Shown: positions 1-9,677, counted from the first letter of the stretch. The stretch: 64,000 nucleotides of DNA from Siccirubricoccus phaeus (GCF_008360935.1 NZ_SRXO01000012.1:62001-126000); one strand, 5' to 3'. Notes: generated by a model not told the origin, from the letters alone. A program made the numbers and translations.

Positions 1-1133
1 TCTTTCCCAGGCGCGCAGCCGCGCGGTTCCGGGGCGGCCAGGTGCATTTCCATCTGGACCACGCACCCATCGGCGCCTGCCATCATCAGAAATCGCTGAT
101 CATCGACGACGCCATAGCCTTCTGCGGCGGTGGCGATTTCGCGATCAATCGCTGGGACACGCCGCGGCACCCGGACCATGATGCGCGCCGCCGCCTGCCC
201 TTCGGCAGGGAGCACGCGCCGCGGCATGAGGTGATGATGCTGGTGGATGGCGGGGCGGCGGCGGCGCTGGGCCAGCTTGCGCGCGAACGCTGGCTGCATG
301 CGACCGGCGAACGAATTGCGCCGCCGCCGCCTGTGGGCGGCGATCCCTGGCCGCAGGAGGTGCCCCCCGACCTGATGGGCGCGCCGCGCCTTGGCATCGC
401 CCGCACCGAGCCGGCCTGGATGCACGACCCGCCGGCGCGCGAGGTCGAGGCGTTGTACCTGGCGGCCATCGCCGCCGCGCGCCGCTTCATCTACCTTGAG
501 AATCAGTATTTCGCCTGGCCGCGGCTGGCGGATGCGCTGGCTGCGCGGCTCGCGGAGGCCGAGGGGCCGGAGATCCTGCTCATCGTGTCGAGGAGGAGTC
601 CCGGCATTCTCGACCGGATGACGATGGATGCGCCGCGCGACTCGCTGGTGGCGCGGCTTCGTGCCGCTGACCGCCACGGCCGCTTCTCCGCCTATGCGCC
701 GCGCACGGCGGGTGGGCGGACCGTCATCGTGCATTCGAAGGTCGCCATCATCGATGATCGGCTGCTGCGCGTCGGCTCGGCGAACCTCAACAACCGCTCG
801 GGCGGCTTCGATACCGAATGCGACCTCGCCCTCGAAGCCCCGGCCGGGCCGGACGGCGCGCGCGTCCAGGCCGCGATCCGCCGCTTCCGGGAGCGGCTGA
901 TCGGTCACTTCCTGGACGTCGACGATGCACGCATGGCGGCGGCGATCACCGCGGCGGGCGGGCTGGCCAAGGGCATCGAGGCGCTGGACGGCGGTCGCAG
1001 CCAGCGGCGGCTGCCGCCGCTCCAGCCCGGCGAGCCTGGCCCCTTCGGGGCGGTTGTCGCCGCCCTGCAACTGGGCAACCCGTGCGGGCCCGAGGATTCC
1101 TGGCGGCCCTGGCGACGGTGGCGTGCGTCGTAA
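1..1133 (+). CDS. Phospholipase D-family phosphatidyltransferase/hydrolase, 5' end outside the window
   Basis: The reading frame is open from base 3, so the gene starts before the window; an internal GTG at 42 is not a convincing start. Two HxK(x)4D motifs are present: HQKSLIID at about 84-107 and HSKVAIID at about 732-755, the latter followed by GSANLNNRS, which is the classic C-terminal half of a PLD catalytic core. Known members (cardiolipin synthase and related phospholipases) cleave or exchange phosphodiester head groups through a phosphohistidine intermediate, usually at the membrane. The C-terminus runs on for about 100 residues after the second motif. It is convergent with the endonuclease/exonuclease/phosphatase gene, 7 bases away. 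Which substrate is used cannot be read from the sequence. Confidence 0.88.
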   Translation, partial: FPRRAAARFRGGQVHFHLDHAPIGACHHQKSLIIDDAIAFCGGGDFAINRWDTPRHPDHDARRRLPFGREHAPRHEVMMLVDGGAAAALGQLARERWLHATGERIAPPPPVGGDPWPQEVPPDLMGAPRLGIARTEPAWMHDPPAREVEALYLAAIAAARRFIYLENQYFAWPRLADALAARLAEAEGPEILLIVSRRSPGILDRMTMDAPRDSLVARLRAADRHGRFSAYAPRTAGGRTVIVHSKVAIIDDRLLRVGSANLNNRSGGFDTECDLALEAPAGPDGARVQAAIRRFRERLIGHFLDVDDARMAAAITAAGGLAKGIEALDGGRSQRRLPPLQPGEPGPFGAVVAALQLGNPCGPEDSWRPWRRWRAS

Positions 1134-1140
1134 GCGCTGC

Positions 1141-1893
1141 TTACACCGGCGCCTGCGGGCGGATGCTCAGCTCCACGACCAGCGGCAGGTGATCGGATGC
1201 CAGCCGCTCGAGCGGACCGCGGCGCACCTCCGCGCTCTGCGCCTCGACACCCTCGCCGAGGAAGACATGGTCGATGCGCAGCAGCGGCCACCGGGACGGG
1301 AAGGTGGGTCGCGGCCGCTGCCCGGGCTGCGCGCATTGCGCGTCGCGCAGGCCGGCGGCGAGCCGCCGATAGGCGCCGGAACGAGGCACGGCGTTGAAGT
1401 CGCCGAGCAGCACCGCCGGCTGGCCGCGGCAGGCCGGATGGCCGAGCCAGCCCTCCCCGAGCAATGCCGCGACCTGCGCCAGCCGCTCGCTTGGCGCCAG
1501 GCCGAGATGCGTGTTGATCACCTGCAGCACGGTCCCTTCGCCGAGTTCCACCGCGACCCAGAGCGCGCCACGCGGCTCCAGCAGCGGCCGATGCGTCAGG
1601 CCGGGCAACGGCCCGGCCTTGACGAGCCGGAGAGGCAGCGTGCTCAGGATCGCATCGCCGTAGGATTCCTCTTCGACCCGGAGCGCCGGGTGGAAGTGGA
1701 AATTCATGCCGAGCTCGCGCGCGATGCTGTGCGCCTGGTCGAGGCCACGGGTCCGGACGCGCCCGACATCGAGTTCCTGTAGCGCTACGATGTCGGGCCG
1801 GGCGGCGGCGATCACGGCGGCGATCCGCTCAGGCGAGAGCACGCCGTCCGTGCCGCGGCAGCTATGCACGTTGTAGGTCAGAATACGGGGCAT
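1141..1893 (-). CDS. Endonuclease/exonuclease/phosphatase family protein
   Basis: The 250-residue product starts MPRILTYNVHSCRGTDG, the typical first strand of the DNase I-like fold. It carries the metal and catalytic signatures QELD (around residue 40), GDFNAVP (around 170) and SDHLPL near the C-terminus. The frame stays open upstream to 2307, but that part has no family resemblance, so ATG 1893 is chosen by homology; no clear ribosome-binding site precedes it. Family members hydrolyse phosphodiesters in nucleic acids, phosphoinositides or sphingolipids. Proximity to a phospholipase D-like gene, convergently oriented, makes a lipid-related role possible, but this is inference. Confidence 0.82.
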   Translation of the reverse strand: MPRILTYNVHSCRGTDGVLSPERIAAVIAAARPDIVALQELDVGRVRTRGLDQAHSIARELGMNFHFHPALRVEEESYGDAILSTLPLRLVKAGPLPGLTHRPLLEPRGALWVAVELGEGTVLQVINTHLGLAPSERLAQVAALLGEGWLGHPACRGQPAVLLGDFNAVPRSGAYRRLAAGLRDAQCAQPGQRPRPTFPSRWPLLRIDHVFLGEGVEAQSAEVRRGPLERLASDHLPLVVELSIRPQAPV

Positions 1894-2383
1894 GCCGCGA
1901 CAACGCGCGATGGCCGCAGCGGCAGCGACCTGGCTTGGCGCACGTCCGGGGAACGTCCCGATATCGACCAGGACGTCGCCATCATCGCCAGGCCGGCTGG
2001 TCGCATCTGTTGCCGTCCTGGCACAGCTTGCTTCTCCCTCTCGCTGACCGCGTTCCGGATACGGATTGCCGTCGCCCTCGGCGCGGTGGCGCTCAGGCCA
2101 GTGCTGGATGGCACCGGTCAGGAATTTCTTCCACACGGCGCACGTTCTAAGGCGCCTCCCAGTACCGAACAAATTGGGCGCTTCGCCCTGAGAGCTGCGC
2201 GGCCGGGGCGCCACCGACGACGCATCAAATTCACGCCGCACAGCCTGTGGTTCCTTCCCTCCCGGCTGGCTGCAGGGAGCCGGTGCTGTTCGATGCGCCG
2301 CAGGCACAGAAGCTCGCCGGCCGGAGCTAACGGAACAGGGGGCGATCTGTTATTGCGAGCGGCTCGCAAACGGGGACCACGCC
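1894..2383. other. Intergenic stretch, no gene recognised
   Basis: About 490 bases separate the divergent endonuclease-family gene and the ABC exporter gene. Frames here are open on both strands, but none has recognisable protein similarity or a good ribosome-binding site. It must hold the promoters of both flanking genes. I looked for an alphaproteobacterial general-stress promoter (GGAAC, 16-17 bases, GTT) and did not find a convincing one. Confidence 0.5.
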
Positions 2384-4226
2384 ATGCCGCCAGACTTCGA
2401 TCGCCGAAGAGAGCCCGGCAAATTGGCCGGCCTGGGCGAGGAGCTGCGGCACGTCTCGACCGGCCTGTGGCGCAGCGTCCCGCCCTCGACGCGCTGGCAG
2501 ATGGGCGGCGTGCTGGTGCTCGTGGTGCTCGGCTCCGCCTTCCAGGCCCTCTCCCCCCTGGCGCTCAAGGCCATCATCGACGGCCTCGGCAGCGGGCCGG
2601 CGGCGGTCGTTCTTCCTGTCCTGGCCTATGCCGGGCTCATCGGCGCCGCCCGGGTCGGGCCCTCCATCGCCGGCTGGGGCTATCAGCTCTCATCCCGCCG
2701 CGTGGAACGCGCGCTTTCGCTGCAGGCCTATGCGCGCCTGCTCGATCTCCCCCACGCATTCTTCCTGAAGCACCGCAGCGGCGAGATGGCCCGCACCGTG
2801 TCGGATGGCGTGAGCGGAAGCACGACCATCCTGGGCGCGCTGCTCTTCTCCGCCCTCCCCTTCCTCGTCGAGGTCGGCATCGCCTTCGCCGTGCTCGCGG
2901 CCAGCTCCTTCCCGTGGTCGATCACCCTCGTGCTCGTCGTCTTCGTCATCGGCTACGGCATCGTCTTCGAGAAGGGGATCGCCGGGCAGCGGGCCGCCTA
3001 CCGCGATGCGGCCAGGGACAACGCCGAGGCCGCCGGCATCGCGCACGACGCCTTCGCCAATCACGAGGCGATCAAGCTCTTCGCGCGCGAGCGCTACGTG
3101 CTGGACCATGTGGTCAGCGGGATGGCGCGCAGCGACGCGCACTGGTCCCGCTTCGCGCGGCTGATCGGCGTGACGGGGGCCGCGCAGGGCCTGATCGTCG
3201 CGGCCGCCATGGGATGCACCCTGCTGCTGGCCGGGCGCGAGGTGGCGGCCGGCCGGCTGACGGCGGGCGACTTCGTCCTGGTCAACGCCTACGTCCTGCA
3301 GGTGATGGGGCCGGTGGAGCGGCTGGGGCACCTGATCCGCGAGGTGACGCGCGGCCTGGACATGGCGGGCCGGCTTCGGCGGCTCCTGGCGGAGCCCTCG
3401 GAAAGCGAGCTCTCCCCCGGCCAGGCAAGCCTGCCGCCAGGGGGCGCCCTCTCCGTACAGGTCCGGCAGTTGCGGTTCGGCTACGACGGCGAGCGGGAGG
3501 TACTGCGGGGCATCGACCTGGACATCCCGGCAGGGCGCACCCTGGCCGTCGTCGGCCGTAGCGGATCGGGCAAGTCGACCTTGGCGCGGCTGTTCCTCCG
3601 CCTCTACGCAGCGGATGGCGGCCGGATCGCCCTGGACGGCGTGCCGGTCGAGGATCTCGACCTGCAGGCGCTGCGCAGGGCGATCGCCATCGTTCCCCCA
3701 GGAAACCGTGCTGCTGCATGACACGCTGCGCCGGAACGTCGCCTTCGGGCAGCCGGATGCCAGCCCGGATGAGATCGAGGCGGCGGCAAGGACCGCGGGG
3801 CTCGACCGTGTGGTGGCCGCCCTGCCGGAGGGATGGGAGACGGTGGTGGGCGAGCGGGGGCTGCGCCTCTCCGGCGGTGAGCGTCAGCGGGTCGCGATTG
3901 CCCGCGCGCTGCTGAAGAAGCCGCGGCTCCTCGTGCTGGACGAGGCCACGGCCTCCCTGGACACGCGGACGGAACGGGAGGTGCAGGCCCGGCTGGACCT
4001 GCTGGCCCGGGGCACGACGACGCTGGTGATCGCCCACCGGCTCTCGACGATCCGCCAGGCCGACGAGATCGTCGTGCTGGACCACGGCTCGATCGTCGAA
4101 CGCGGGAGCCACGAGGAGCTGCTGCAGCGTGGGGGCCTCTACGCCTCGCTCTGGCGTGCGCAGATCGAGGCGGAAGAGGTCCTGGAGCAGGGCGTCAGGC
4201 CGATCGGACGTGCCAGGGCGACCTGA
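2384..4226 (+). pseudogene. Atm1/HMT1-type ABC exporter (permease fused to ATPase), split by a one-base frameshift
   Basis: The first frame (2384-3721, 445 residues) holds the six-helix permease domain and the start of the ATPase domain with Walker [10 protein letters not shown]. The second frame (ending 4226) continues with the Q-loop ([10 protein letters not shown]), signature [15 protein letters not shown], Walker [13 protein letters not shown] and switch histidine IAHRLST. Removing one C from the run CCCCC at 3695-3699 joins them into a 613-residue protein of normal length. Permease features such as ANHEAIKLFARE and GDFVLVNAYVLQ match the Atm1/HMT1 group, which exports glutathione-linked or heavy-metal conjugates. 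The start ATG has GGGGA seven bases upstream. Both halves keep every ATPase motif, so this is a very recent mutation or a sequencing error in a homopolymer. Confidence 0.85.
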
Positions 4227-4346
4227 TCGGACCCTGCCCTCGATCTCGATGCCGGCCATGCGGTCGATGGCGAAATGGCCACCCTCGGAGATGGGCGCTG
4301 AGCCGCCCGGCTGAAAGTGGCCGCGTCTGCTCTCCCCATGGCCTCA

Positions 4347-4778
4347 TCATTCGTCCGGCGGATAGCGCTCACGCAGGTAGCGAAGGGTTTCGGACAGCAG
4401 CTCCTCCAGCACCGCACCGTCCACATCCGCCAGGCGCCCGATGTAGAGGCAAGCTTTTCCGGTCCGGTGCTTGCCAAGCTTCTGGAGCCGGTTCTCGTAC
4501 TCGGGAAATCCACCCATCCCATAGAGCACGAGCTCCTTGGCGCGTGGCGAGAAACTCACGCGCGCCATGCTGCCCTCCCGGCCGCTCTCATAGCTGTAGC
4601 GGTAAGCGCCGAAGCCGACGAGGCTGCCACCCCACATCACGGCCGGTTCGCCCGATACGCGTTCCATGATCTCGCGCAGCGCGATCGCATCCGCGCGGCG
4701 CGCCGCATCGGCCAGCCCGGCAAGAAAGGCGTCCACCGATTGCACGTTCGGCTGTGTCCTTGCCTTGGGCCTGGTCAT
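4347..4778 (-). CDS. DUF1801 domain protein
   Basis: The 143-residue product matches the DUF1801 family along its whole length: an N-terminal SVDAFLAGLADAARRAD segment, the MWGGSLVGFGAYRYSYESG core, then SFSPRAKELVLYGMGGF and KLGKHRTGKACLYIGRLADVD. The family has a YdhG-like alpha/beta fold; its biochemical role is unknown. GGGGAGA lies just upstream of the start. It sits downstream of the SDR-ADH-MFS-monooxygenase operon on the same strand, with a 172-base gap, and may be transcribed separately. Confidence 0.85.
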   Translation of the reverse strand: MTRPKARTQPNVQSVDAFLAGLADAARRADAIALREIMERVSGEPAVMWGGSLVGFGAYRYSYESGREGSMARVSFSPRAKELVLYGMGGFPEYENRLQKLGKHRTGKACLYIGRLADVDGAVLEELLSETLRYLRERYPPDE

Positions 4779-4950
4779 CGAGGGGTCTCCCCAGGGGCCC
4801 TCCCTAGGGGGCCTCCCGCTGCCTCACGGCGATCGCCTCTGCGCCGGGCAATCTCCATGCGCGCGACGTCCGACGCCTTGAACATATAGTCCCCGCGTCT
4901 TCGCCCGAGCGGGATACCAGGTCGCGCTCTCCGGTTCGTGTGCTTCGGGA

Positions 4951-5763
4951 TCATGCACCGCGAGGCGACCAGCCTGGCGCGCCGCGGAAGGGCCGCATGT
5001 CAGGGTAGCCGGTGACTGCCCAGGCACCATCGACCAGCAGGCTGGCGCCGGAGACGTAGCGGGCCTCGTCGCTGGCCAGGAACAGCGCGGGACCGGCGAT
5101 GTCCTCGGGTTGCGCGGCGCGGCCGGCCGGGATGCGCGCGAGGAAAGCGGCCTGCGCCGCCGGATTCTCGAAGTGCCGGCGGGTGAGCGGCGTCTCGACC
5201 AGCCCCGGAAGGACGGCGTTGACCCGGATCCCGTCCGGCGTGAGCTCCAGCGCCGCGTTCCTGGTCAGCATCTCGACGCCCGCCTTCGCCGAGGCATAGG
5301 CGGCACCGGCATGCATGGGCACATGCGCGTTCAGCGAGGCGATATTGACGATCGTGCCGCCGTCAAAGCCCAGCATCCGCCGCGCGGCGTGCTTCGTGCA
5401 GAGGAACACGCCCTTCAGGCAGAGGTCGACGGTGAAGTCCCAATCCGCCTCGCTCAGATCCACCAGGTAGCCGGGCCGGGAGGCGCCGGCGACGTTGAAG
5501 GCGCAGTCGAGCCTTCCGAACCGCTCGACCGCGAGAGCCATCGCCGCCTCCACCTCGGCCTCTTTCGTGACGTCCGCTGTCGTGCACGCCACCCGGGTTT
5601 CGAAGCTGCCCGCAACCGCGTCCAGCTTCTCGCGGTTGATGTCCGCGCAAACGATGCTGGCCCCCTCGCGGTGCAGGCCGCGCAGGATGGCCAGCCCGAT
5701 GCCCGAGGCACCGCCCGCCACCACCGCCACCCTGCCGGCGAAGCGTCCCGTGCTGCCGCTCAT
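4951..5763 (-). CDS. Short-chain dehydrogenase/reductase (SDR)
   Basis: The 270-residue product is a classical SDR. It has the nucleotide-binding motif GGASGIG near the N-terminus, DINRE after strand 2 (suggesting NAD), the FNVAGAS loop, catalytic serine in IVNIASLNAHV and YASAKAG for Tyr/Lys, then RVNAVLPGLVETPL. ATG 5763 is chosen because GGGAGGA lies at the right distance; the frame is open further upstream without similarity. It is the last gene of a four-gene operon (monooxygenase, MFS carrier, alcohol dehydrogenase, SDR) and probably oxidises or reduces an alcohol/ketone intermediate of that pathway. The substrate is unknown. Confidence 0.9.
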   Translation of the reverse strand: MSGSTGRFAGRVAVVAGGASGIGLAILRGLHREGASIVCADINREKLDAVAGSFETRVACTTADVTKEAEVEAAMALAVERFGRLDCAFNVAGASRPGYLVDLSEADWDFTVDLCLKGVFLCTKHAARRMLGFDGGTIVNIASLNAHVPMHAGAAYASAKAGVEMLTRNAALELTPDGIRVNAVLPGLVETPLTRRHFENPAAQAAFLARIPAGRAAQPEDIAGPALFLASDEARYVSGASLLVDGAWAVTGYPDMRPFRGAPGWSPRGA

Positions 5764-5800
5764 GCCCAATCCTCCCGTCAATCCCGCCGCCCGTCCGCCG

Positions 5801-6835
5801 CTAGCCGCGCGACGGATCGAGCAGTACCTTGTTGTGCGGGTTGGGACGCCGGAGCGCCTCGAAGGCGTCCGGCAGCTCCGCAAAGCTGACGACCCGCGAG
5901 ATCATTGCCGTCGCTTCCGCCCCCTTCGCCCGGAGGAGGTCCAGGGCCAGCGCGAAATCCTCCGGCACGTAGCCCAGCACAAATTGCAGCCGCAATTCCT
6001 TGAGCACGGCGCGCCGCGGGATCAGACGGTCCTCGGTGCGGCAGACCCCGACGATGACGACGCAGGAGCGGACGGACGCCAATTCGATGCATTGCTGCAG
6101 CAGGCCAGGCGCACCGACGCACTCGAACAGAATCTCGGGCGGGCCGCCGGTCAGGCCGCGGAATGCCGCATCGAGCGCGCCGGCGGCAGGGTCGACCCCG
6201 GCCGTCGCGCCCAGGCGCACCGCCCGGTCCCGCCGGACCGGATCGATTTCGCTGACCACCACATCCCGCGCGCCGGCCGCGCGGGCGAAGAGGACGACAG
6301 CGATGCCGATCGGCCCCGCCCCCACTACCAGCACCCGCCGCCCCAGCAGCGGCCCCGCCATGCGCACGGCATGGGCGCCCACCGCCAGTGGCTCCGCCAG
6401 AGCGGCGGCCTGATCGTCCACGCCGTCCGGGATCCGCAGGGCCTGGCGTCCGCCGAGGCGGACATACTCGGCGTAGCCGCCCGGGACCGCCGGGGACATG
6501 CCGACGATCCGGCTGTTCGGGCAATGGATGCCGAGGCGGTCCCGGCATTCGCCCTCGGCTCGGCAGTCGTCGCAGGGCCACACCGGGATACCGATGGCGC
6601 GGTCGCCCGGCGCCCAGCCCGCAGCGCGGGACTCCACGACCTCGCCGGCGAATTCATGGCCCAGCACCGTGCCGGCCGGAATATGGGACGGGCCCGGCTC
6701 CGTGGCATGCAGGTCGGAGCCGCAGATGCCGCAATAAGCGACCCGCAGGACGATCTCGCCCGGTTCGGCCCGGGGCGCGGGCCGTTGCTCGATCTGCAGG
6801 GGCATCCCCGGCCCGGCGAAGACAGCGGCTTTCAT
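5801..6835 (-). CDS. Zinc-dependent medium-chain alcohol dehydrogenase
   Basis: The 344-residue product starts MKAAVFAGPG and shows the MDR family plan: catalytic-zinc region CGICGSDLH, GHEFAGEVVE, the structural-zinc lobe with several cysteines around residues 90-110 (PCDDC, GECRDR, HCPN), and Rossmann motif VVGAGPIGIA. It resembles threonine/sorbitol/butanediol-type dehydrogenases that oxidise secondary alcohols with NAD(P). The start follows GAGAGAGG; an earlier in-frame ATG has no family similarity. It lies 37 bases from the SDR gene and 31 from the MFS gene, consistent with one transcript. Confidence 0.9.
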   Translation of the reverse strand: MKAAVFAGPGMPLQIEQRPAPRAEPGEIVLRVAYCGICGSDLHATEPGPSHIPAGTVLGHEFAGEVVESRAAGWAPGDRAIGIPVWPCDDCRAEGECRDRLGIHCPNSRIVGMSPAVPGGYAEYVRLGGRQALRIPDGVDDQAAALAEPLAVGAHAVRMAGPLLGRRVLVVGAGPIGIAVVLFARAAGARDVVVSEIDPVRRDRAVRLGATAGVDPAAGALDAAFRGLTGGPPEILFECVGAPGLLQQCIELASVRSCVVIVGVCRTEDRLIPRRAVLKELRLQFVLGYVPEDFALALDLLRAKGAEATAMISRVVSFAELPDAFEALRRPNPHNKVLLDPSRG

Positions 6836-6866
6836 GACGCCTCTCTCGCTGATGAAGACCGGCACC

Positions 6867-8168
6867 TCACGCCCGACCGGCGCCAAGCGGCCGTGCGCTG
6901 GCGGGCGCCGCCTCGTCCGCCGCCGAGCGGCGGGCAAAGAGCGCGACGGTCAGGGCACCGAGGACGACCAGCACCGCAGCCAGGATGAAGGCGCTGATGA
7001 AGGTTCCCGTGCCCTTCACCAGGTAGCCGGTGATGATCGGCGCCAGCATGCCGCCGACATTCGCCACGAAGACCATGAAGCCGCCGACGCTGCCGAGGCT
7101 TTGCTCCGGCACGCCGTCCAGGCCGATCGCGTAATAGGTCGGGCCGGTCAGGTACATGAAGCCGACACCAAGCCCCATCAGGGTCACCGCGGCGGGGACC
7201 GAGCTGACCAGGCCGGCAAGCGCCACGCATCCCGCCGCGACCAGGAGTCCGACCACGAGCACCATCTTGCGGCCACGCAGCGGGTCGCCGGAAAGGCGGG
7301 TCACGTAGTCGCAGATGAAGCCACCGCTGATCAGCCCGAGCGCACCGAGCATCCAGGGGATCGCGCTGACGACGCTCATCGTCCCGACGCTCATGCCCAG
7401 CGACATGGTCAGGTAGCTCGGGAACCAGGAAAGGAAGAAGTAGAGCAGGTAGCTGTAGCTGAAGAAGCAGAGCGACGTGGCGATGAGGGATGGCTGGCGC
7501 AGCGCGTCGCGCAACCCGCCGGGAACGGGCGGCGTGGCGGCGGCCTCGGCCTGCCGTTCGCGCTGCACCTTCTCCCGTTCATCGGCGCCCAGCCAGGGAT
7601 GCTCTTCCGGGCTGTTGGCGGCGAGGAGAAGCCAGCAAAGCACCCAGGCCAGGCCGATAGCGGCGACGGCGAAGAAGGCCGCGCGCCAGCCGAAGGCGGC
7701 TGCGATCACCCCGACGAGCGGCCCGGCCACGACGCCGCCGAGCGGCTGCCCGGAACTGGCGAGACCGAAAGCGCCGGCGTAGCGCTCGCGCGAGAACCAC
7801 CGCATCAGCACCTTGTTGGCGGCGGAGATATAGGGCGATTCGCCAATGCCGAAGAGTGTCCGCAGCACGAGGAGCGAGAGGAAATTTCCCGCCGTCCCGA
7901 TCAGCCCGCAGAAGACCGACCACAGCGCCATCGAGACTGCGAGGGTACGCTTGGATCCGAAGCGGTCCGCGGCCCACCCGCCGAAGAAGCAGAAGATGGT
8001 GTAGCCGAAGGAGAACACGCTGAACGCCAGGCCCAGCTGCGCCGGATCGAGCTCGAGATCACGTCCGATAAGTGGCGCCAGGACGGCGAACACCGCACGG
8101 TCCATGTAGTTGATCAGGCCGCCCGCGAAGAGCAGCCCGATAGTGGCCCATTGCAGGCGCTTCAGCAT
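6867..8168 (-). CDS. MFS transporter of the anion:cation symporter (ACS) type
   Basis: The 433-residue product has about twelve hydrophobic segments. It starts MLKRLQWATIGLLFAGGLINYMDR, with the NYMDR motif typical of ACS-family sugar-acid and aromatic-acid carriers, and shows the A-motif-like GGWAADRFGSKR between helices 2 and 3. GGGGGAA precedes the start. As the second gene of the operon it is likely to import the substrate processed by the monooxygenase, alcohol dehydrogenase and SDR. ACS carriers usually move organic anions such as hexuronates, galactonate, phthalate or tartrate; which one cannot be told here. Confidence 0.9.
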   Translation of the reverse strand: MLKRLQWATIGLLFAGGLINYMDRAVFAVLAPLIGRDLELDPAQLGLAFSVFSFGYTIFCFFGGWAADRFGSKRTLAVSMALWSVFCGLIGTAGNFLSLLVLRTLFGIGESPYISAANKVLMRWFSRERYAGAFGLASSGQPLGGVVAGPLVGVIAAAFGWRAAFFAVAAIGLAWVLCWLLLAANSPEEHPWLGADEREKVQRERQAEAAATPPVPGGLRDALRQPSLIATSLCFFSYSYLLYFFLSWFPSYLTMSLGMSVGTMSVVSAIPWMLGALGLISGGFICDYVTRLSGDPLRGRKMVLVVGLLVAAGCVALAGLVSSVPAAVTLMGLGVGFMYLTGPTYYAIGLDGVPEQSLGSVGGFMVFVANVGGMLAPIITGYLVKGTGTFISAFILAAVLVVLGALTVALFARRSAADEAAPASARPLGAGRA

Positions 8169-8213
8169 CCCGTTCCCCCAGATGGTCCCACGGCCGCGCG
8201 ATCAGCCGCCGCG

Positions 8214-9371
8214 CTACGGCGTGCCGCGCTTCCTGGCCTCTTGCCGGGCGATCTCCGCCTGCACGGCCGCGCTGGCCTGACCGACGAACTCGGCATGGTG
8301 GTCGCGGGCAAAGGCGTAGCTGTCGCGCCGCCATTCGCGTGAGCGCTGGAAATGCGGGTGAACGTAGCGCGCCATCAGCTCGTAATGGCGCTTTGTCTCG
8401 GCCCAGTCGGCCCAGTTGTGCGCCAGCTCCAGGATGGTGCCGAAGCCGCCGGATCCCTCCAGCAACCGCTCGATATAGGCGATGGCGTCGTCGGGCGTGC
8501 CGATGCAGCCGGCTCCGGTCTCGACGAAGAAGGTGTAGGGGTCCTCGACGTCCGGCGGGACGATCGGGAAGGTCGCCACGTCATTGAAGTAGTCGCGGAA
8601 GGCATGGATACCGTGCTGCACGTTCCGGCGGGCCTGCTCGCGGGTTTCGGCGATGTGGAAGAGGGTCACCATGCGCCATTTGCGCCGGTCGGGGCTGTGA
8701 CCGTTCCCGCGCGCCTGATCCTCGTAGAGATTCCAGTTGTTGCTGTGGTGCTTGATGGCCTCCGGGCTGGTGCCGCCAATCGATAGCATGCCGAGCCCGT
8801 GTCGCCCGGCCGCCAGGGCGCCGGCCGGGGAGCGGGAGGCGGCGACCGCCATCTCCATGACAGGCTGGGTGTAGCAGGGGAGCTGCAGCCGGGCGTCCTG
8901 CAGATCGTACCAGCCTGTCTTCTCGGTCACCGTCTCGCCGCGCAGCAGCCTGACGATGACGTCGAGCGACTCGTTCATCATCCGCCGCTGGTCGGCCGCC
9001 TTGATGCCGATCTTCAGGGCATCGTGGACCAGCGCACCCGGCCCTACGCCGAACATCGCCCGCCCGCGCGTCATGTGGTCGAGCTGGACCATACGGTCGG
9101 CGAGGATGAAGGGGTTGTGGTAGGGCAGCGACAACACGCCGGTGCCGAGCCGGATGTGGCGTGTCCGTTCGGCAGCGGCCGCGATGAACAGCTCGGGCGC
9201 GCCAATGATCTCGAACCCGCCGGAATGGTGCTCGCCGATCCAGGCTTCGTGATAATTCAGCCGGTCGAGGTGCTGCAGGAGCTCGAGGTCGCGCTCAAGC
9301 GCGAGGGTCGGGTTTTCGTCCAGGTTATGGAATGGCGCGAGAAAGATCCCGCTGCGCAGATACTCGCTCAT
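8214..9371 (-). CDS. LLM-class flavin-dependent (luciferase-like) monooxygenase
   Basis: The 385-residue product is a bacterial luciferase-like TIM-barrel flavoenzyme: GIFLAPFH at strand 1, EAWIGEHHSGGFEIIGAPELF, RIRLGTGV-like RHIRLGTGVLSLPYHNP, MTRGRAMFGVGPGA, and GTPDDAIAYIERLLE near the end. Relatives use reduced FMN from a separate reductase to oxygenate aldehydes, alkanesulfonates or hydrocarbons. ATG 9371 matches family starts; an ATG 24 codons upstream and a longer open frame are possible but unsupported. It is the first gene of the operon and is divergent from the TetR gene, so it is probably the initiating enzyme of the pathway. Confidence 0.88.
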   Translation of the reverse strand: MSEYLRSGIFLAPFHNLDENPTLALERDLELLQHLDRLNYHEAWIGEHHSGGFEIIGAPELFIAAAAERTRHIRLGTGVLSLPYHNPFILADRMVQLDHMTRGRAMFGVGPGALVHDALKIGIKAADQRRMMNESLDVIVRLLRGETVTEKTGWYDLQDARLQLPCYTQPVMEMAVAASRSPAGALAAGRHGLGMLSIGGTSPEAIKHHSNNWNLYEDQARGNGHSPDRRKWRMVTLFHIAETREQARRNVQHGIHAFRDYFNDVATFPIVPPDVEDPYTFFVETGAGCIGTPDDAIAYIERLLEGSGGFGTILELAHNWADWAETKRHYELMARYVHPHFQRSREWRRDSYAFARDHHAEFVGQASAAVQAEIARQEARKRGTP

Positions 9372-9540
9372 GCGTGCCTCGCCGCTGCGATCGGGACGGA
9401 TGCCGTGGGCCGGCCAGGTCGATGGGACGGCGACGCGCGGCATGGATCGGGGGCGAGCGCCGCGGCAGGGCGCGCATTCCCTGTTCGGGCATAGGGGGTC
9501 AGCACGGTTCGGCTGCCTTTCTTGCTTGGACGTCCGGTTC

Positions 9541-9556
9541 TTATAACGCGTTATAA
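9541..9556. promoter_or_regulatory. Perfect 16-bp palindrome, candidate TetR operator
   Basis: TTATAACGCGTTATAA is a perfect inverted repeat, unusually AT-rich for this genome, midway between the divergent monooxygenase operon and the TetR gene. Its size and position fit an operator bound by the TetR dimer controlling both directions. This is inferred from position and symmetry only. Confidence 0.7.
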
Positions 9557-9677
9557 AAAGCGGCTGCGGGATGCCCGGGAAAATCACCTCATCGCGACGC
9601 CACGAAGCGAGCCGGTGCTTGGTAGCCCGTACGCGGCGGCTTCTTGCGGGGCATGGTCCGCCTGACAGGGATGAGCA

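Noticed and set aside
1894-2383. General-stress (EcfG) promoter upstream of the endonuclease-family or exporter gene
   Set aside because: GGAAC sequences occur, but no GTT follows at 16-17 bases on either strand.
3690-3721. Programmed ribosomal frameshift in the ABC exporter
   Set aside because: No slippery heptamer or downstream structure is evident and such exporters are not known to use recoding; a mutation or read error is simpler.
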